Source of the DNA: Lithospermum erythrorhizon
Taxonomy: Eukaryota > Streptophyta > Magnoliopsida > Boraginales > Boraginaceae
Assembly (NCBI GenBank): GCA_019722365.1
Contig: JADFUC010000749.1
Coordinates: 186,001 to 250,000 of the forward strand
Length of the DNA stretch: 64,000 nucleotides
Direction: 5' to 3'
Part shown: piece by piece, positions 63,829-64,000 of the stretch
Layout: each line of letters begins with the position of its first letter
Position numbering within the stretch: the first letter of the stretch is position 1
Position numbers and translations under genes: made by a program
The notes under the pieces: model-generated
The model's input: only the letters and a program-made list of their open reading frames with translations
Database searches by the model: none
Told to the model about the DNA's origin: nothing

Positions 63829-64000
63829 TTTCGATAATAATATTAATTAAGTAAAATTTATTTGAGCGAATCACATTTTTAATTTAGTAGTAATGGCGGG
63901 ATAATTTGAGTTAAGTTAGATCGTTAATTCGTTCGATAACTTTCGATTCGCTTGATTCGAGACACGAAACTCTGTGTGGTTTTCATGACTTAAGTTAATG
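63829..64000 (+). mobile_element. Start of a second copy of the gypsy-type LTR, cut by the window edge
   Basis: From tttcgataataatattaatt onward the sequence aligns with 43358-43525 in the same orientation. Shared words include aaaatttatttga, cgattcgct, gattcg, actc and gacttaagt. The copy runs off the end of the window. Confidence 0.6.

Overview
The window is nuclear DNA of a flowering plant, most likely a core eudicot. It is AT-rich, the genes carry many GT-AG introns, and the spaces between them are full of plant transposons: Ty1-copia and Ty3-gypsy remnants, Stowaway-like MITEs and a Cassandra-type TRIM. The encoded proteins read as close homologues of Arabidopsis genes, recalled from family knowledge and not searched. 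The species cannot be named from the sequence.

Layout. 1-2800: AT-rich and gene-free, with AAT microsatellites. 2837-4543 (-): a COG4 (Golgi tethering complex) gene body that has lost its C-terminal end. 4697-9663 (+): an F-box/WD40 protein like Arabidopsis FBX2, eight exons, head to head with COG4. 11330-11402 (-): tRNA-Ala(AGC). 12180-15979 (-): nucleoporin NDC1, four exons, with an apparent one-base frameshift in exon 1. 16.4-23 kb: an 85-base T-rich tract and decayed copia retrotransposons. 24973-25857 (+): mitochondrial ATP synthase subunit g, two exons, intact. 26696-26759 (-): a decayed tRNA-Pro. 27-30.5 kb: old repeats. 30673-39750 (+): an intact M16 zinc metallopeptidase of about 1011 residues in 21 exons. 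40.56-42.6 kb: a 2-kb element with long terminal inverted repeats. 43.36-45.45 kb: a long gypsy-type LTR. 46157-46725 (-): an asparaginyl-tRNA synthetase pseudogene. 49124-52806 (+): SNF7/VPS32 (ESCRT-III), six exons, intact. 53.7-57.4 kb: repeats and MITEs. 58.4-59.24 kb (-): a TRIM with 5S-rRNA-like LTRs. 61.48-63.44 kb: a second, inverted copy of the long-TIR element. 63.83 kb to the end: the start of a second copy of the 43.36-kb LTR.

The genes are unrelated housekeeping functions (Golgi tethering, ubiquitin ligase adaptor, nuclear pore, respiration, proteolysis, endosomal sorting) and do not form a pathway or cluster. The parts most worth a second look are the inverted pair of long-TIR elements, the 5S-bearing TRIM, the templated-filler junction that ends COG4, the decayed tRNA-Pro and the synthetase pseudogene. 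I found no convincing previously undescribed functional system.
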